DNA of 33,397 nt from Candidatus Eremiobacterota bacterium. Its GTDB lineage: Bacteria > Vulcanimicrobiota > Vulcanimicrobiia > Vulcanimicrobiales > Vulcanimicrobiaceae. Shown piece after piece: positions 32,483 to 33,397 of this stretch. The notes beneath the pieces are model-generated. The model had not been told where the DNA came from. It did not search any database and was given only the letters and a program-made list of their open reading frames with translations. Where the stretch lies: positions 1-33,397 of the forward strand of contig JAFAKB010000050.1 in assembly GCA_019235885.1 (NCBI GenBank), read 5' to 3'. A program made the translations under genes and the position numbers. How positions within the stretch are numbered: the stretch's first letter is position 1; each line of letters begins with the position of its first letter.

Positions 32483-33397
32483 ATGCGTGACGCGCGCGGT
32501 CGGGTGGGAAGGCCTCATGTCGATCGGCCGTCGTCGCGGCGCGACGCGCTCGCGCTCGGGCTCTCGTTCCTCGTCCACGGCTTGGTGTTCGCGCTGGTCG
32601 CGTTCTTCTGGAACAGCGCGCCCGGCGGGGCGCCGCGCGAGTCGGACGTCACCGCCGACGTGATCCTCGAAGAAGCCGCTCGGGCGCTTCCGCCCCCTCC
32701 GCCGGCGCCCGCGCGCGTCCCGGTCCCGACGCAGCGCCCGCGGACGCCGCGGCCGGTCGCGGTCCGCCCGGTGCCGCGCCGCCGCCTCGTCCCGCCGACG
32801 CCGCCCCCGCCGCGGCACCACGAGCTGGCCCGGATCCGCCCCTCGGCGCCGCCGCAGCCGACGGTCCCGCCGACCACGCGGCCCACCACGCCGCCGACGT
32901 TGCGGCCGACCGTTCCGCCGACGGTACGGCCGACCCGCGTCCCGACCGCGGAGCCGTCGGCAGTGGTCGCGGTCGAGACGTTGGAGCCGACCGTCGCGCC
33001 GACCGTGCGGCCGACGCGCCAGCCGACGATCCCGCCCACCGCGCCGCCGACGCTCGCTCCGACCGCGCCGCCGACCGCTGTGCCGACGGTTCGGCCGACC
33101 CGTCAGCCGACGGTCCCACCGACCGCCCCACCGACGCGGGTCCCGACCGCTCCGCCGACGGAGCGTCCGACGGCTGCCCCAACGGAGGCGCCGACAGCGC
33201 GGCCCACGGCGCGCCCGACCGCCGCGCCGACGACCGCGCCCGTCATCGCCGCGGCGACGGTGGCGCCGGTTCTCGCCACCGGGACGCCGCGCCCGCTCGC
33301 GACCGCGGCCGCGCTCGGCTCGCCGCGCCCGCTCGGCACGAGCGCGCCGCGACCCGCTGGGACGACCGCGGCCCGGCCGGCCGTCTCCGGTCCCGCC
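32483..33397 (+). CDS. TonB-like protein with long Pro-Thr repeat (3' end outside window)
   Basis: AGGAAAG at 32466-32472 precedes ATG 32483, and the frame stays open for 305 codons to the window edge. After a basic start comes one membrane helix (ALALGLSFLVHGLVFALVAF) with Ser28-x-x-x-His32, the SxxxH motif of TonB proteins. An acidic segment (SDVTADVILEEA) follows, then a Pro-rich stretch (RALPPPPPAPARVPVPTQRP) and about 130 residues of a PT-x-x repeat. The C-terminal TonB domain, if present, lies beyond the window. It resembles the TonB at 3479-4249 in plan but has a much longer spacer. The family call rests on the helix motif and Pro spacer. Confidence 0.72.
   Translation, partial: MRDARGRVGRPHVDRPSSRRDALALGLSFLVHGLVFALVAFFWNSAPGGAPRESDVTADVILEEAARALPPPPPAPARVPVPTQRPRTPRPVAVRPVPRRRLVPPTPPPPRHHELARIRPSAPPQPTVPPTTRPTTPPTLRPTVPPTVRPTRVPTAEPSAVVAVETLEPTVAPTVRPTRQPTIPPTAPPTLAPTAPPTAVPTVRPTRQPTVPPTAPPTRVPTAPPTERPTAAPTEAPTARPTARPTAAPTTAPVIAAATVAPVLATGTPRPLATAAALGSPRPLGTSAPRPAGTTAARPAVSGPA
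32860..33230 (+). repeat. Pro-Thr codon repeat inside the TonB-like gene
   Basis: The gene here repeats a 12-base unit around CCGAC(G/C) that encodes xPTx (PTVP, PTAP, PTRQ, PTER and so on), some 25-30 times. Codon positions vary among units, so the repeat is kept at protein level. It would form a stiff extended periplasmic rod. It is coding and is not a CRISPR array or satellite. Confidence 0.75.

Noticed and set aside
32860-33230. Possible CRISPR or satellite array
   Set aside because: The units are in-frame PT codons with no constant repeat or spacer pattern.

Overview
The window is a gene-dense chromosomal segment from a very GC-rich diderm (Gram-negative-type) bacterium. Evidence for two membranes is an ExbB/ExbD/TonB energy-transduction operon, a second TonB-like protein, an outer-membrane beta-barrel protein and a LolA-like periplasmic protein. 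Starts are often GTG or TTG, and most neighbouring genes overlap by 1-4 bases. The gene order fits no single model organism. A lineage such as Eremiobacterota/Vulcanimicrobiota is possible, but that is a guess from general style. No tRNA, rRNA, CRISPR array or transposase was seen.

Layout. 1-302: 3' end of an AroH-type chorismate mutase. 461-4249: a secreted TonB-C-like/TPR protein followed by exbB, two exbD paralogs and tonB, closed by a strong hairpin pair. 4328-5771: a PilZ protein facing left, then uppP and a 57-residue membrane protein facing right. 5968-7994 (minus): two overlapping genes for degenerate enzyme-like proteins, one resembling D12-class adenine methyltransferases and one resembling a double HD-GYP protein that has lost its catalytic residues. 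8001-13684: one compact unit, cysK-like, moaC, mogA/moaB, folC, folP, folB, folK and a beta-barrel protein (cysteine, molybdenum cofactor and folate synthesis). 13866-14831 (minus): a TIGR01777-type sugar-epimerase relative. 15115-16059: an unusual lipoprotein-like membrane protein. 16084-17970 (minus): a GAF/HD-GYP cyclic-di-GMP phosphodiesterase. 18068-27566: a long unit of accB-like, accC, nusB, PBP1A, xseA, xseB, tlyA, nadK and recN. 27670-29956: LolA-like protein, threonine-aldolase-like enzyme, hotdog thioesterase. 29978-30971: two unrecognised genes with visibly lower GC. 30943-32448 (minus): pyruvate kinase. 32483 to the end: a TonB-like protein with a long Pro-Thr repeat, cut by the window edge.

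Three things stand out. First, two copies (5775-5955 and 13693-13857) of a large structured inverted-repeat element lie between convergent genes. They share an almost identical 85-base centre with two internal hairpins, while the long outer stems differ in sequence yet are each perfectly self-complementary. Second, the AccB-like protein next to accC has the full biotin-carboxyl-carrier layout but a glycine where the biotinylated lysine should be. Third, the coupled pair at 5968-7994 encodes two proteins that both look like inactive versions of known enzymes.
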